NCBI RefSeq assembly: GCF_003601985.1 | Contig: NZ_QZXA01000003.1 | Location: 641,300-705,299 of the forward strand | Origin: Mesorhizobium jarvisii | GTDB lineage: Bacteria; Pseudomonadota; Alphaproteobacteria; Rhizobiales; Rhizobiaceae | Direction of reading: 5' to 3' | DNA: 64,000 nucleotides | Program-made: the position numbers and the translations under genes | The notes under the pieces: generated by a model | The model's database searches: none | What the model saw: the letters and a program-made list of their open reading frames with translations, nothing else | What the model was told of the DNA's origin: nothing | Shown here: positions 8,440 through 16,966 of the stretch, one piece after another | Numbering within the stretch: position 1 is the first letter of the stretch | Layout: each line of letters begins with the position of its first letter

Positions 8440-9324
8440 ATGCTTCGCAACTCCCGCACTGAACGTCTTGTCGCGCTGGTGCTGGTCGCTCCCTTCCTGG
8501 CGATCTACCTGCTGGCGTTCGTCTATCCGACGGTCCAGATGTTCCGCATCTCCTTCACCGATGCGCCGCTGATCGGCGCGGGTCGGTGGGTTGGCCTCGA
8601 CAACTATCTGCGGCTCGACAACGACCCGATGTTCCGGCGCGCGGTCTGGAACACCGCTTACTTCGTGCTGATGACGGTCGTCCCCGGGACGCTCATCGCC
8701 CTTTTGATCGCGCTTGGCGTGTCGCGCCTCAAGGGCCGGTTCCAGTCGATCGTGCTGGCGCTGTTTTTCCTGCCCTACATTTTGCCGGTGTCGGTCGTCT
8801 ATCTGATCTGGGACTGGACGCTGAATTTCCAGTTCGGGATCGCGATGCATGTGCTGGACTGGCTGGGAATCCCGCGCGTACCGGTCTTCAAGTCGCGCGT
8901 CTGGTTCTTGCCGGCGGTTGCCGGGGTGACGATCTGGTGGACCGCGGGCTTCTCGATCCTCCTCTTCCTCGCCGGACTGAGGTCCATACCAGTCGAGATC
9001 TACGAAGCCGCCGCACTCGACAACTCGACGCGATGGACCACGTTCCGGCGTATCACCTGGCCACTGCTATGGCCGGTTACCTCGCTGGTGTTGACCATCC
9101 AGCTCATCCTGCAGCTCAAGATCTTCGACCAGGTCTATCTGTTCTCGTTCGGCGGCCGGCCGAACGACAATATGGTCCTCGTCTATTACATCTTCCAAAA
9201 GGCCTTCCAGCAGAACCAGGGAGGCAGGGCGGCGGCTGTCGCCGTTACCCTCTTCGTGCTTGTGGTGGTCGTCTCGGTCCTGCAATTCCAACTGCTCCGG
9301 TTCGCCGAAAGGCGGCGCCGATGA
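8440..9324 (+). CDS. Sugar ABC importer permease 1 (MalF/UgpA-like)
   Basis: Inner-membrane permease of a CUT1 importer, 294 residues with about six membrane segments. The coupling-helix (EAA) motif is visible as EIYEAAALDNSTRWTTFRRI, with ITWPLL following. The ATG follows GAGGAAGAG, a good ribosome site. Its stop overlaps the start of the second permease by four bases, so the pair is coupled. Confidence 0.94.
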   Translation: MLRNSRTERLVALVLVAPFLAIYLLAFVYPTVQMFRISFTDAPLIGAGRWVGLDNYLRLDNDPMFRRAVWNTAYFVLMTVVPGTLIALLIALGVSRLKGRFQSIVLALFFLPYILPVSVVYLIWDWTLNFQFGIAMHVLDWLGIPRVPVFKSRVWFLPAVAGVTIWWTAGFSILLFLAGLRSIPVEIYEAAALDNSTRWTTFRRITWPLLWPVTSLVLTIQLILQLKIFDQVYLFSFGGRPNDNMVLVYYIFQKAFQQNQGGRAAAVAVTLFVLVVVVSVLQFQLLRFAERRRR

Positions 9325-10163
9325 ACGCCATGGCTGCGCAACGCTGGAATTTCTGGGGCGGGATTATCACGGCGCTGACGCTCGTCTGGGCCATCCTATG
9401 GGCATTCCCGCTCTATTGGGGGGTGATCTCATCGCTCAAACCGGACGACGAGGTCGTCCGGCCTTACATCGAACTCTGGCCCGAGACGCCGACGCTGGAG
9501 AACTACATTAGCGCCGTGACCACCACACAGATCGGCGCCTGGTACGTTAATTCGGTGGCGGTCGCGGTCGGCGTAACGGTCATCACCATCTTCATCTCGA
9601 TGCTGTGCGGCTACGCGATCTCGCAGTTGCGGTTCCCGGGGCGCATCGCGCTGTGGTGGCTGATCCTCGCCTCCTTCATGGTTCCGACTTCGGCATTGAT
9701 CATCAATCATTTCGTGCTGGTCGCCAACCTTGGCCTGCTCAACAGCTGGGCCGGGATCATGTTGCCGCAGCTTATCCACCCCGTCATCATCATCGTGTAC
9801 AAGCAGTTCTTCGATCAGGTCCCGAAGGATTTCCGCGAGGCCGCGGTCATGGACAATGCGTCTGAATTCGGGATCCTCTTCAAGATCTACATGCCGATGA
9901 ACTGGGGGGTAACGACGGCGCTGTCGATCGTCTGCTTCATCTGGACGTGGAACGCGTTCTTGTGGCCGTTCCTCTCGGTGACCCGCACCGAGATGATGAC
10001 GATCACCGTCGGCATCACGCAGGTCAACGACGCCTTCGGTGTCTACTACGCGCGCCAGCTGTCGGCAGCCGTACTGGCCGGCCTGCCGGTGGCACTGGCC
10101 TACCTCTGCTTCCAGCGCCGGGTAACCGAAGCGATAACGCTCTCGGCAGGTATCAAGGGCTAA
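9321..10163 (+). CDS. Sugar ABC importer permease 2 (MalG/UgpE-like)
   Basis: Second permease of the CUT1 importer, 280 residues. It has the EAA-loop sequence DFREAAVMDNASEFGILFKI and the family's usual C-terminus (LAYLCFQRRVTEAITLSAGIKG is the last turn). The ATG at 9321 overlaps the upstream stop (ATGA); another ATG lies three codons later. The gene ends 53 bases before the oppositely oriented ATPase gene, with a small inverted repeat (CCGGCA/TGCCGG, 10168-10191) between them that may serve both directions. Confidence 0.94.
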   Translation: MNAMAAQRWNFWGGIITALTLVWAILWAFPLYWGVISSLKPDDEVVRPYIELWPETPTLENYISAVTTTQIGAWYVNSVAVAVGVTVITIFISMLCGYAISQLRFPGRIALWWLILASFMVPTSALIINHFVLVANLGLLNSWAGIMLPQLIHPVIIIVYKQFFDQVPKDFREAAVMDNASEFGILFKIYMPMNWGVTTALSIVCFIWTWNAFLWPFLSVTRTEMMTITVGITQVNDAFGVYYARQLSAAVLAGLPVALAYLCFQRRVTEAITLSAGIKG

Positions 10164-10216
10164 AGCGCCGGCAAGTGCACCGCAATGCCGGAGGGCACGA
10201 TCGCCGCTGGGCAGGT

Positions 10217-11302
10217 TCAGGCCCCGTCAGCGCCCGCGTGCCAGGCCGATCCGTCCGCGGCGAAGAGATGCAGGGCCGTGGTGTCGAACTTCAGCCGAAC
10301 GGCGTCGCCCGGTTTGACGCTCGAAAGCCCGCGATCCTGTGCCGTAACCTGCGTCCCATCCGCGAGCCGTGCGTAGACGAGCGTTCGCTCGCCAAGGCGC
10401 TCGACAACGGTGGCCGTGGCGGATGTTTCATTGCCCTCCGCGACGACCGTCAGCGATTCCGGCCGCACGCCGAGTTCGCGCCAATCCCTGTTGACCGGCG
10501 CGCCGGGAAGTTCGACCAGCGATCCGTCGGTCAAGCGCGCATTGAGCCTGTCACCCGAGCCCGAAACCGTAACGGGCAGAATGTTCATCGCGGGTGACCC
10601 GACGAAGGTCGCGACGAATCGCGACGCCGGACGCGCATAGACATCGACGGGTCTGCCCATCTGCTCTATCCGGCAATTGTTGAGGATCACAATACGGTCG
10701 GCGAGCGTCATCGCTTCCACCTGGTCGTGGGTGACGTAGATCATCGTCGACTTCAAACGCTGATGCAGTTCGGCAAGCTCGACGCGTGTACGGGCTCGAA
10801 GTGCTGCGTCCAGATTGGAGAGTGGCTCGTCGAACAGGAATGCCTTGGGCTCCTTGACGATCGCTCGCCCGATGGCGACGCGCTGGCGCTGCCCGCCGGA
10901 GAGCTGCGACGGCCGCCGCTGGAGCAGCGCTTCGATCTCCAGGATACGCGCAGCCTCGGCGATGCGTTGGCGTATGACATCCGGCGCGACCCGGATGTTC
11001 CTCAGCCCGAAGGCCATGTTCTCCGCGACTGTCATATGCGGGTAAAGCGCGTAGTTCTGGAAGACCATCGCAACGTTGCGCCTGCCCGGCGCAAGGTTCT
11101 CCGAGCGCACTCCGTCGATCGTCAGCGTGCCCTGGTCTATGCTTTCGAGGCCGGCGATCATGCGCAGCAGCGTCGTCTTGCCGGAACCGGACGGACCGAG
11201 AAACACGACCAGTTCTCCCGGCTCGATGTCCAGGCTCACGTCGCGGATCACTTCGACTGAGCCAAAGTGCTTCGATACGCCCGAAAGCGCGATTCCCGTC
11301 AT
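10217..11302 (-). CDS. Sugar ABC importer ATPase (MalK/UgpC-like)
   Basis: ATPase that energises the CUT1 importer encoded just across on the other strand; the + strand operon lacks an ATPase of its own. The 361 residues hold an N-terminal ABC domain (Walker A GPSGSGKT, signature LSGGQRQRV, Walker B AFLFDEPLSNLD) and a C-terminal OB-fold (TOBE) region from about residue 235 with VRPESLTVV. The start at 11302 follows AGAAGGGAT; a 448-residue reading starting at 11563 would run through the divergent promoter region. A GATAAATA half-site like those before the other arabinoside genes lies just upstream. Confidence 0.94.
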   Translation of the reverse strand: MTGIALSGVSKHFGSVEVIRDVSLDIEPGELVVFLGPSGSGKTTLLRMIAGLESIDQGTLTIDGVRSENLAPGRRNVAMVFQNYALYPHMTVAENMAFGLRNIRVAPDVIRQRIAEAARILEIEALLQRRPSQLSGGQRQRVAIGRAIVKEPKAFLFDEPLSNLDAALRARTRVELAELHQRLKSTMIYVTHDQVEAMTLADRIVILNNCRIEQMGRPVDVYARPASRFVATFVGSPAMNILPVTVSGSGDRLNARLTDGSLVELPGAPVNRDWRELGVRPESLTVVAEGNETSATATVVERLGERTLVYARLADGTQVTAQDRGLSSVKPGDAVRLKFDTTALHLFAADGSAWHAGADGA

Positions 11303-11317
11303 GCTTGCGATCCCTTC

Positions 11318-11342
11318 TTTCCTACATAATTTCGGATAAATA
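11318..11342. promoter_or_regulatory. Candidate operator half-site, copy 4 (upstream of ATPase gene)
   Basis: TTCGGATAAATACCCG closely resembles the right half of copies 1 and 3 (GGATACATA in copy 3), while the expected left arm at 11318 is poor (4 of 8). It is 33 bases upstream of the minus-strand ATPase start. It would link the ATPase to the same regulator. Confidence 0.35.
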
Positions 11343-11468
11343 CCCGATGTCAAGGAACTAAGGGCGCCGAGCCGATCAGGCGGCCCAAACGCCGCATTGA
11401 CCTGGCCAGGCATCGGCAGTCTCTTAGGGTCGCCCTTGGTGTTCAACGACTGGTCGAGGAAACGACAG

Positions 11469-12977
11469 ATGCATCGGCGAGGTTTTCTGGCAGCAGGTCT
11501 TGCGACGATTTTTGTGGGCGAGCGTGCCGCTGCGCAGATGAAGATGGACGACATGCCGGGCATGAATATGGGCGGTCACGCGGGCCATGACATGGGCACC
11601 GCGCCGCAAGGCACGGTGGTTCTGCCCGAGGGCGAGGCGTTGCGCGAATTGCCCCTGCTGGCGAACGAAGCCGGCAGGCCGGGTCTGTTCAAGGCGACGC
11701 TGACGGCCGGGTCCGCCACGGCGCGTTTTGCCGAAGGACTGGACACGCCGATCCTCGCTTACAACGGCACCAGCCCCGGGCCTCTGATCGAGGCCGTGGA
11801 GGGCGACCGCGTCGAGATCACCTTCGCCAACCGGATCGCGAACGAGGCAAGCACCATCCACTGGCACGGCATGCCGGTGCCGGCCGATCAGGACGGCAAT
11901 CCGATGGACCAGGTCGCCACCGGCACCGATCGCACCTACAGTTTCGATCTGCCGGAAGGCAGCGCCGGCTCTTATTGGTATCACCCGCATCCGCACGGCA
12001 AGACCGCCGAGCAGGTCTATCGCGGCCTTGCCGGCGTGTTCGTGGTCAAGCCGAAGGCCGATCCGATCCCGGCCGCCTATGGCGATACCGTGCTGGTTTT
12101 CACCGACCTGCGCCTTGCGGCCGATGGCACCTTGCCCGACAACACGATGACGGACCTGATGAACGGGCGCGTCGGCGACCATGTGTTGGTCAACGGGCAG
12201 AAGAATCCCACACTGGCGGTGCCCTTTGGCGCGAAACGGCGCTTCCGGCTCTACAATGCGACCAACGCGCGCTTTCTGCGGCTTTCCTTCGACGGCGCGG
12301 CGATGACGATCATCGGAACGGATGGCGGTCTGCTGGAGGCCCCGGTGGCTGCCGGCGACATCCTGCTCAGCCCGGCGGAACGGCTTGAACTGGTCGTGTC
12401 TTTCGACAAGCCCGGCGCGGCCGCGCTTGCCACGCTGGACTATGACCGCGGCTGGATGGGTCCCGGGCGCCCTGCCGATGCCGGGCTGACGCTGCTGACG
12501 GTCAATGTCTCGGAGACGCCGACCGGGCCTGTCCCGCCACTGCCCGACAGGCTGCGGCCGATCGCGCAACTCGGCGCTCCGGCGGTCAGCCGCCGCTTTG
12601 TCTTCACCGAAACCATGGCCATGAACGCCGGCGGCATGGAGATGGGCTTTCTGATCAATGGCGCCGCCTTCGACATGCAGCGCATCGACGTCGTCGCCAA
12701 GGCTGGTCAGGTCGAACTCTGGGAGATCGTCAACGAGGCGGACATGGATCATCCATTCCATGTGCATGGGACGCAGTTCCAGGTGGTCGAGCACGAACGC
12801 GGCGGCACCATGTCAAAGCCGGCCTATCGCGCCTGGAAAGACACCGTCAATGTCGCGCGCGGAGAGACGGTGCGGCTGCTGCTGCGGCAGGACCGGCCGG
12901 GGCCGAGGATGTATCACTGCCACATCCTCGAGCATGAGCAGCTCGGCATGATGGGCGTCGTCGACGTGCAGGCATAG
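11469..12977 (+). CDS. Multicopper oxidase (CopA/CueO-like), exported
   Basis: Periplasmic copper oxidase of 502 residues; relatives oxidise Cu(I) or phenolics. The N-terminus starts MHRRGFLAAGLATIF, which looks like a twin-arginine signal, cleaved near AAA. A Met/His-rich patch follows (MDDMPGMNMGGHAGHDMG), a likely copper-gathering segment. All four copper-ligand motifs are present: HWHG, YWYHPHPHG, HPFHVHG and HCHILEHEQLGMM with the type-1 Met. Three cupredoxin domains are expected. The start at 11469 is chosen for the RR motif. Copper control elements were not seen upstream. Confidence 0.93.
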   Translation: MHRRGFLAAGLATIFVGERAAAQMKMDDMPGMNMGGHAGHDMGTAPQGTVVLPEGEALRELPLLANEAGRPGLFKATLTAGSATARFAEGLDTPILAYNGTSPGPLIEAVEGDRVEITFANRIANEASTIHWHGMPVPADQDGNPMDQVATGTDRTYSFDLPEGSAGSYWYHPHPHGKTAEQVYRGLAGVFVVKPKADPIPAAYGDTVLVFTDLRLAADGTLPDNTMTDLMNGRVGDHVLVNGQKNPTLAVPFGAKRRFRLYNATNARFLRLSFDGAAMTIIGTDGGLLEAPVAAGDILLSPAERLELVVSFDKPGAAALATLDYDRGWMGPGRPADAGLTLLTVNVSETPTGPVPPLPDRLRPIAQLGAPAVSRRFVFTETMAMNAGGMEMGFLINGAAFDMQRIDVVAKAGQVELWEIVNEADMDHPFHVHGTQFQVVEHERGGTMSKPAYRAWKDTVNVARGETVRLLLRQDRPGPRMYHCHILEHEQLGMMGVVDVQA

Positions 12978-12983
12978 TCCGGC

Positions 12984-13417
12984 GTGGCGGCGCTCTATGG
13001 CGCAATGTTCCTCAGCGCCTTCCTCGCCGCAACCGTCCTGCCGGTTTCGTCGGAGGTGGTGCTCGCCGGCCTGATCGTCTCGGGTCGCGGTGACCCTTGG
13101 CTGCTCCTTGTGGTGGCGACGATCGGCAACACGCTCGGCTCGTGGTGAACTGGGTTCTGGGGCGTGGCATCGACGGGCTGCACAACAGGCGCTGGTTTCC
13201 AGTCGCCACGGATCGCTATGAGCAGGCATGCCGAACGTTCCGGCGCTTTGGCGAATGGACACTGTTGTTTACCTGGCTGCCGGTCGTGGGAGATGCTCTC
13301 ACCCTTGCCGCGGGCGCTGCACGCGTGAATCTCGGCGTGTTCGTCGCTCTTGTCGCGACCGGCAAGGCTGCACGCTATGCGGTGATCGTCGCGGGAGGGT
13401 TGTGGGCGACGGCGTGA
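12984..13417 (+). pseudogene. YqaA/DedA-family membrane protein, single-base frameshift
   Basis: The translation from GTG 12984 reads ALYGAMFLSAFLAATVLPVS, then SEVVLAG and GNTLGS, closely like the E. coli YqaA start (FLSATLLPGNSEVVL). It then hits TGA at 13146. The rest of the family (VVNWVLGRGIDG, WTLLFTWLPVVGDALTLAAG, TGKAARYAVIV) continues in the next frame to 13417. One missing G in CTCGTGGTGAAC (around 13141-13146) explains it; CTCGGTGGTG would restore one frame of about 145 residues. It is either a real pseudogene or a sequencing error. It begins six bases after the oxidase stop. Confidence 0.85.
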
Positions 13418-13452
13418 GTCATCGTCCGCATTGTCGACCGCGAGCGGCATGC

Positions 13453-14046
13453 TTATTCGCGTGAGGCCGTTTCCGGCCGGCCGAAGACCATGCTTCGCAT
13501 GACGCCATCGCGCAACAGCCCCAAATGCACCATGGCAGCCAGGACGTGAACGCCGATAAGTCCAAGCATTATCCAGACCAGCTTCTGATGCACGAAGGCG
13601 AAACCCCTTGCCGACAGCGCCCCTACGGAGGGCGCCAGCGGCACGGGCAAGGTTCCGAAAAGCCGTGCAGGGGGCATGAAAGGCATTGGCCGATAGCCTA
13701 GCCATCCCGTTATCAGGACGGCGAGGATCGTGACATAGAGAAGCACGTGGAAGAAAGCCGTCGCAAAGCCCAGGAATCGTGAGGTTGGCCTGACGGGGGC
13801 CTGCGTGAAGCTGCGCCAGCAAAGCCTGAGGACGACGATGGTCAGGATCGTCACGCCGATCGACATGTGAAGCGGCAGCCAGTTCATCATCGTCATGCCC
13901 GGCCCCCGCATCGGCCCGAAGGCAATGGCGATTTGCGCCGCGAGCGCCGCCACGGTCAGCCAATGCAGCAGACGAATGCCGAAATGCCAATGCAAGCGAG
14001 GTTTCCCGCTCACCTTCGCGGCCCGACGTTTTTCAAGGGTGCGCAT
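13453..14046 (-). CDS. Cytochrome b561-family membrane protein
   Basis: Four-helix di-heme cytochrome b of the bacterial b561 type, 197 residues, which passes electrons from the quinone pool, often to periplasmic oxidants. Visible heme-ligand histidines lie in RLLHWLTV near the start, LPLHMSIG, and the closing helix GVHVLAAMVHLGLLRDGV. A hydrophilic N-terminal stretch of about 20 residues precedes the first helix. It converges on the broken YqaA gene. No strong ribosome site decides the start; an alternative start would be a few codons in. Confidence 0.88.
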   Translation of the reverse strand: MRTLEKRRAAKVSGKPRLHWHFGIRLLHWLTVAALAAQIAIAFGPMRGPGMTMMNWLPLHMSIGVTILTIVVLRLCWRSFTQAPVRPTSRFLGFATAFFHVLLYVTILAVLITGWLGYRPMPFMPPARLFGTLPVPLAPSVGALSARGFAFVHQKLVWIMLGLIGVHVLAAMVHLGLLRDGVMRSMVFGRPETASRE

Positions 14047-14130
14047 GAGGGCGTGATGTCTTCGTCCTCTTCAACGGACCTGATTGCGCAAAGAGGTACA
14101 ATGCTTCTTCGCCAAGCGCTTGAAAATGCA

Positions 14131-14207
14131 TGGTGATCCCGACAGGAATCGAACCTGTGACCTACAGATTAGGAATCTGCCGCTCTATCCTACTGAGCTA
14201 CGGGACC
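14131..14207 (-). tRNA. tRNA-Arg (anticodon CCU)
   Basis: A 77-base cloverleaf on the minus strand with an encoded CCA end. The acceptor stem GGTCCCG/CGGGATC contains one G-U pair, the D-arm starts AGCTCAG, the anticodon stem GCAGA/TCTGT carries loop TTCCTAA (anticodon CCT), and the T-loop is GGTTCGATTCC. It reads AGG arginine codons. I saw no integrase gene or duplicated tRNA end next to it, so it is not obviously used as an attachment site here. Confidence 0.97.
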
Positions 14208-14290
14208 ACGCGGCCCGACACATAGCCGCTTCGGACCGTTTCGCCAAGAGGCCGGCCGCATGCAATCGGCCGACCTTCTGGCAATGAGCT

Positions 14291-15454
14291 TCAGGCGGCC
14301 AGGGCGGTTTCCGCCAGCTTCACCCAGTAGCTCATGCCGTGCGGGATGGCCTCGTCGTTGAAATCATAGGCCGGGTTGTGAAGACCGGCAGTGTCGCCAT
14401 TGCCGATGAAGATGAAGGCGCCGGGGCGGGCTTCCAGCATGTAGGAGAAATCCTCGCCGCCCATCACCGGCTGGATGCCGCGGTGGACCTGGGCGTCTCC
14501 GGCGACATTGGCGGCGATATCGCTAGCAAACATCGTCTCTTCGGCGTGATTGAAGGTCACGGGGTAATTTGCCTGGTAGTCGACCTCGATCCTGGCGCCG
14601 AAGGCGGTCGCCAGGCCGTCGCAGATGGTGCGGATGCGCTCTTCGGATTTCTTGGCGATCTCCTTGCGCAAGGTGCGAACGGTGCCGGCGATCTCGGCCG
14701 ATTCCGGGATGATGTTGTAGGCGTCGCCGGCATGGAACTTGGTCACCGACACCACCACGGCCTCGACCGGATCGGTGCTGCGCGAGGCGATCGTCTGCAG
14801 CGCGCCGACCAGCTGGCTGGTGATGACGATCGGATCAATCGTGCCGTGCGGCATCGCGGCGTGACCGCCCCTGCCTTTCACGGTGATGGTGAATTCGGCC
14901 GTCGCCGCCATGATCGGGCCCGGACGGATGGCGAACTGGCCGACGGGCAAGCCCGGCATGTTGTGCATGCCGAACACTTTGGAGATGTCGAAGCGCTCCA
15001 TCATGCCGTCCTTGACCATCTCGTTGCCGCCGCCGCCGCCTTCCTCCGCCGGCTGGAAGATCACCGCCACGGAGCCGGCGAAATTGCGCGTCTCGGCAAG
15101 GTATTTGGCGGCACCCAAAAGCATCGCGGTGTGACCGTCGTGGCCGCAGGCATGCATCTTGCCGGGAACGGTCGAGGCGTAGGGCTTGCCAGTGATTTCA
15201 TTGAGCGGCAGCGCATCCATGTCGGCGCGCAGGCCGATGGTGGCGCCTTCGCCCTGGCGGCCGCGGATGACGCCGACGACGCCGGTCTTGCCGAGGCCGG
15301 TGACCACATCATCGCAACCGAACTCCTTTAGCTTCTCGGTGACGAAAGCCGCCGTCTTGAAGACATCGAAGTTCAGCTCCGGCGTCTGGTGCAGATGCCT
15401 GCGCCAGCCGGCGACTTCGTCCTGCATTTCAGCGGCGCGGTTCAGGATTGGCAT
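14291..15454 (-). CDS. M20-family amidohydrolase (HipO/IAA-amino-acid hydrolase type)
   Basis: Metal-dependent aminoacylase/carboxypeptidase of peptidase family M20D, 387 residues. Metal-binding motifs are seen: HACGHDGHTAML, QPAEEGGGG and MGGEDFSYML; the dimerisation domain includes GRGGHAAMPH. Relatives cleave hippurate, N-acyl amino acids or indole-acetyl-amino acids; the substrate cannot be settled from sequence. No signal peptide is present, so it is cytoplasmic. It is divergent from the D,D-carboxypeptidase gene, and the 253-base gap contains three phased direct repeats. Confidence 0.92.
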   Translation of the reverse strand: MPILNRAAEMQDEVAGWRRHLHQTPELNFDVFKTAAFVTEKLKEFGCDDVVTGLGKTGVVGVIRGRQGEGATIGLRADMDALPLNEITGKPYASTVPGKMHACGHDGHTAMLLGAAKYLAETRNFAGSVAVIFQPAEEGGGGGNEMVKDGMMERFDISKVFGMHNMPGLPVGQFAIRPGPIMAATAEFTITVKGRGGHAAMPHGTIDPIVITSQLVGALQTIASRSTDPVEAVVVSVTKFHAGDAYNIIPESAEIAGTVRTLRKEIAKKSEERIRTICDGLATAFGARIEVDYQANYPVTFNHAEETMFASDIAANVAGDAQVHRGIQPVMGGEDFSYMLEARPGAFIFIGNGDTAGLHNPAYDFNDEAIPHGMSYWVKLAETALAA

Positions 15455-15495
15455 GATGGTTCCATTCGTTGTTGGTGCAGCCGGCTTCAGCCTGT

Positions 15496-15548
15496 GTTTT
15501 GCAATTGTACCCGGGGTTTTGCAATTGTGCGCGGGGTTTTGGAATTGT
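15496..15548. repeat. Three direct repeats with exact 20-bp period
   Basis: GTTTTGCAATTGT occurs at 15496 and 15516 and, with one change (GTTTTGGAATTGT), at 15536. The bases between are also similar (ACCCGGG, GCGCGGG). The 20-bp period is close to two turns of the helix, so proteins bound to each copy would sit on the same face. The first copy is 42 bases upstream of the amidohydrolase start, and the array lies 160-212 bases before the carboxypeptidase gene. Confidence 0.75.
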
Positions 15549-15707
15549 GATTGTCAGGCACTTTGCCATGTTGGCGTCACATAGGGTAAATAGCACCGCA
15601 CCGATGCGGTCCGTTTTTGAGGGTCGGACTCATTGTGCTGGCGGTCGCGTAACGAAATCTTACGGAGCCAGGGGCAATCAGGGCAAGAGGCGATTTCGGA
15701 TTAGATC

Positions 15708-16877
15708 ATGCGGCACAGGCATTTCCTCAAACTATTCTCGGCTGGCGCAATCATGCTGTCGGTCCTGGCCGGGCCGGCGCTGGCCAATCCGGTGGTTGTC
15801 TTCGATTTGAAGAACGGCCAGATCCTGCAGCACCAGGATGCCTTCAAACGCTGGTATCCGGCCTCGCTCAGCAAGCTGATGACCGCCTATGTGACCTTCC
15901 GGGCGATCGCGGCCGGCGAGGTCCAGCTCGATTCACCGATCAAGGTGACCAAGCACTCCGCCGGTGAGCCGCCAAGCAAGATGGGTTTCAAGCCGGGCTC
16001 GGTGATGCGGCTCGACAATGCGCTGAAGATGATGCTGGTCAAATCGGCCAATGACATCGCCATGGCTGTCGGCGAGAATGTCGGCGGCTCGCAGGCCGCC
16101 TTCGCCGAAAGGATGAATGCCGAAGCGGCTCGGCTCGGCATGAACGGCACCCATTTCGTCAATCCGAACGGCCTCTACTCGCCAGACCAGTACACGACGG
16201 CGCGCGACCTTTCGGTCCTGGTGATGGCGATCCGCCGCGAGTTCCCGCAATATGCGCCGTGGTTCTCGATCGAAGGCCTTGCGGTTGGCAAGAAGGCCAT
16301 TCCGAACTACAATCTCCTGATCGGCCGTTACCCCGGCGCCGATGGCATGAAGACGGGCTTCGTCTGCCCTTCCGGCTTCAACATGATCGGTTCGGCGACG
16401 CGCAACGGCCGCACGCTTGTCGCGGTCGTGCTTGGCGAGAAGTCGGCGGTCAGTCGTGCCGAGACCGCGGCAAAACTGCTCGACCAGGGGTTTGACACGC
16501 CCACGGCCGGTTCGGCCACCGTCGCGACGCTGGCGCCCTATGGCGACACGGTATCGCCCAACGACATGCAAGACGAGGTCTGCAAGAAGAAGAAGACGTC
16601 GGAGGAGCAGTCCGAGGCGCCGCCCGCGGTTGCCGCCAAGGACGCGCCGAAATCGCCCTATCAGGAAAAGCTCGACCATGTGCCGACGCTGGTTGCCGTC
16701 GGCCTCGGCGGCGCCACCGGTCCGGCGCCGAAGGCGATGCTCGACCAGGGCGGCCAGGAATATGCCGACGTGCCGATCCCGAGCTGGCGGCCCGATCGGC
16801 CGGTGCCGACCGGCGGCGGTCCGGCCGTTGCTGGTTCCGCCGCACAGGGCGACCAGCCGGTCAAGGTCGCGAACTAG
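15708..16877 (+). CDS. D-alanyl-D-alanine carboxypeptidase (PBP5/6-like, S11)
   Basis: Periplasmic penicillin-binding protein that trims the terminal D-Ala of peptidoglycan stem peptides. The signal peptide MRHRHFLKLFSAGAIMLSVL is followed by cleavage near ALA. The catalytic serine and lysine are S53 and K56 (SLSK), the second motif is SAN at 113-115 and the third is KTG at 215-217. The last 110 or so residues are charged and Pro/Ala-rich (KKKKTSEEQSEAPPA) instead of the membrane-anchor helix of E. coli PBP5, which suggests a soluble or differently attached protein. The stop codon runs into an intergenic repeat. Confidence 0.93.
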   Translation: MRHRHFLKLFSAGAIMLSVLAGPALANPVVVFDLKNGQILQHQDAFKRWYPASLSKLMTAYVTFRAIAAGEVQLDSPIKVTKHSAGEPPSKMGFKPGSVMRLDNALKMMLVKSANDIAMAVGENVGGSQAAFAERMNAEAARLGMNGTHFVNPNGLYSPDQYTTARDLSVLVMAIRREFPQYAPWFSIEGLAVGKKAIPNYNLLIGRYPGADGMKTGFVCPSGFNMIGSATRNGRTLVAVVLGEKSAVSRAETAAKLLDQGFDTPTAGSATVATLAPYGDTVSPNDMQDEVCKKKKTSEEQSEAPPAVAAKDAPKSPYQEKLDHVPTLVAVGLGGATGPAPKAMLDQGGQEYADVPIPSWRPDRPVPTGGGPAVAGSAAQGDQPVKVAN

Positions 16878-16946
16878 AGCATGATCCCGAACCGAAGGTC
16901 CGCGTCAGCGAAACTTGGAATCCGGTTTTCGGAAAAGATCATGCTC
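16877..16946. repeat. Rhizobial intergenic palindrome (GAGCATGATC arms)
   Basis: Inverted repeat with perfect outer arms GAGCATGATC (16877-16886) and GATCATGCTC (16937-16946), with CCGGTTTTCGGAAAA inside. A close relative lies at 59450-59498 and a shorter one at 45707-45754. The element begins within the stop codon of the carboxypeptidase gene. Confidence 0.85.
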
Positions 16947-16966
16947 AAACAAAGAGACAGATCCCG

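Noticed and set aside
11424..12794. 456-residue minus-strand open frame opposite the multicopper oxidase
   Set aside because: It mirrors the oxidase gene, which has all copper motifs; the antisense translation shows no domain.
12995..13990. 331-residue minus-strand frame over the broken YqaA gene and cytochrome b561
   Set aside because: It crosses a recognisable pseudogene and a real gene in the wrong frame; no family is recognised.
14131..14207. tRNA-Arg as an integration site
   Set aside because: No integrase, no direct repeat of the tRNA end and no change in composition nearby.
14339..15331. 330-residue + strand frame opposite the M20 amidohydrolase
   Set aside because: Shadow of the amidohydrolase with no domain of its own.
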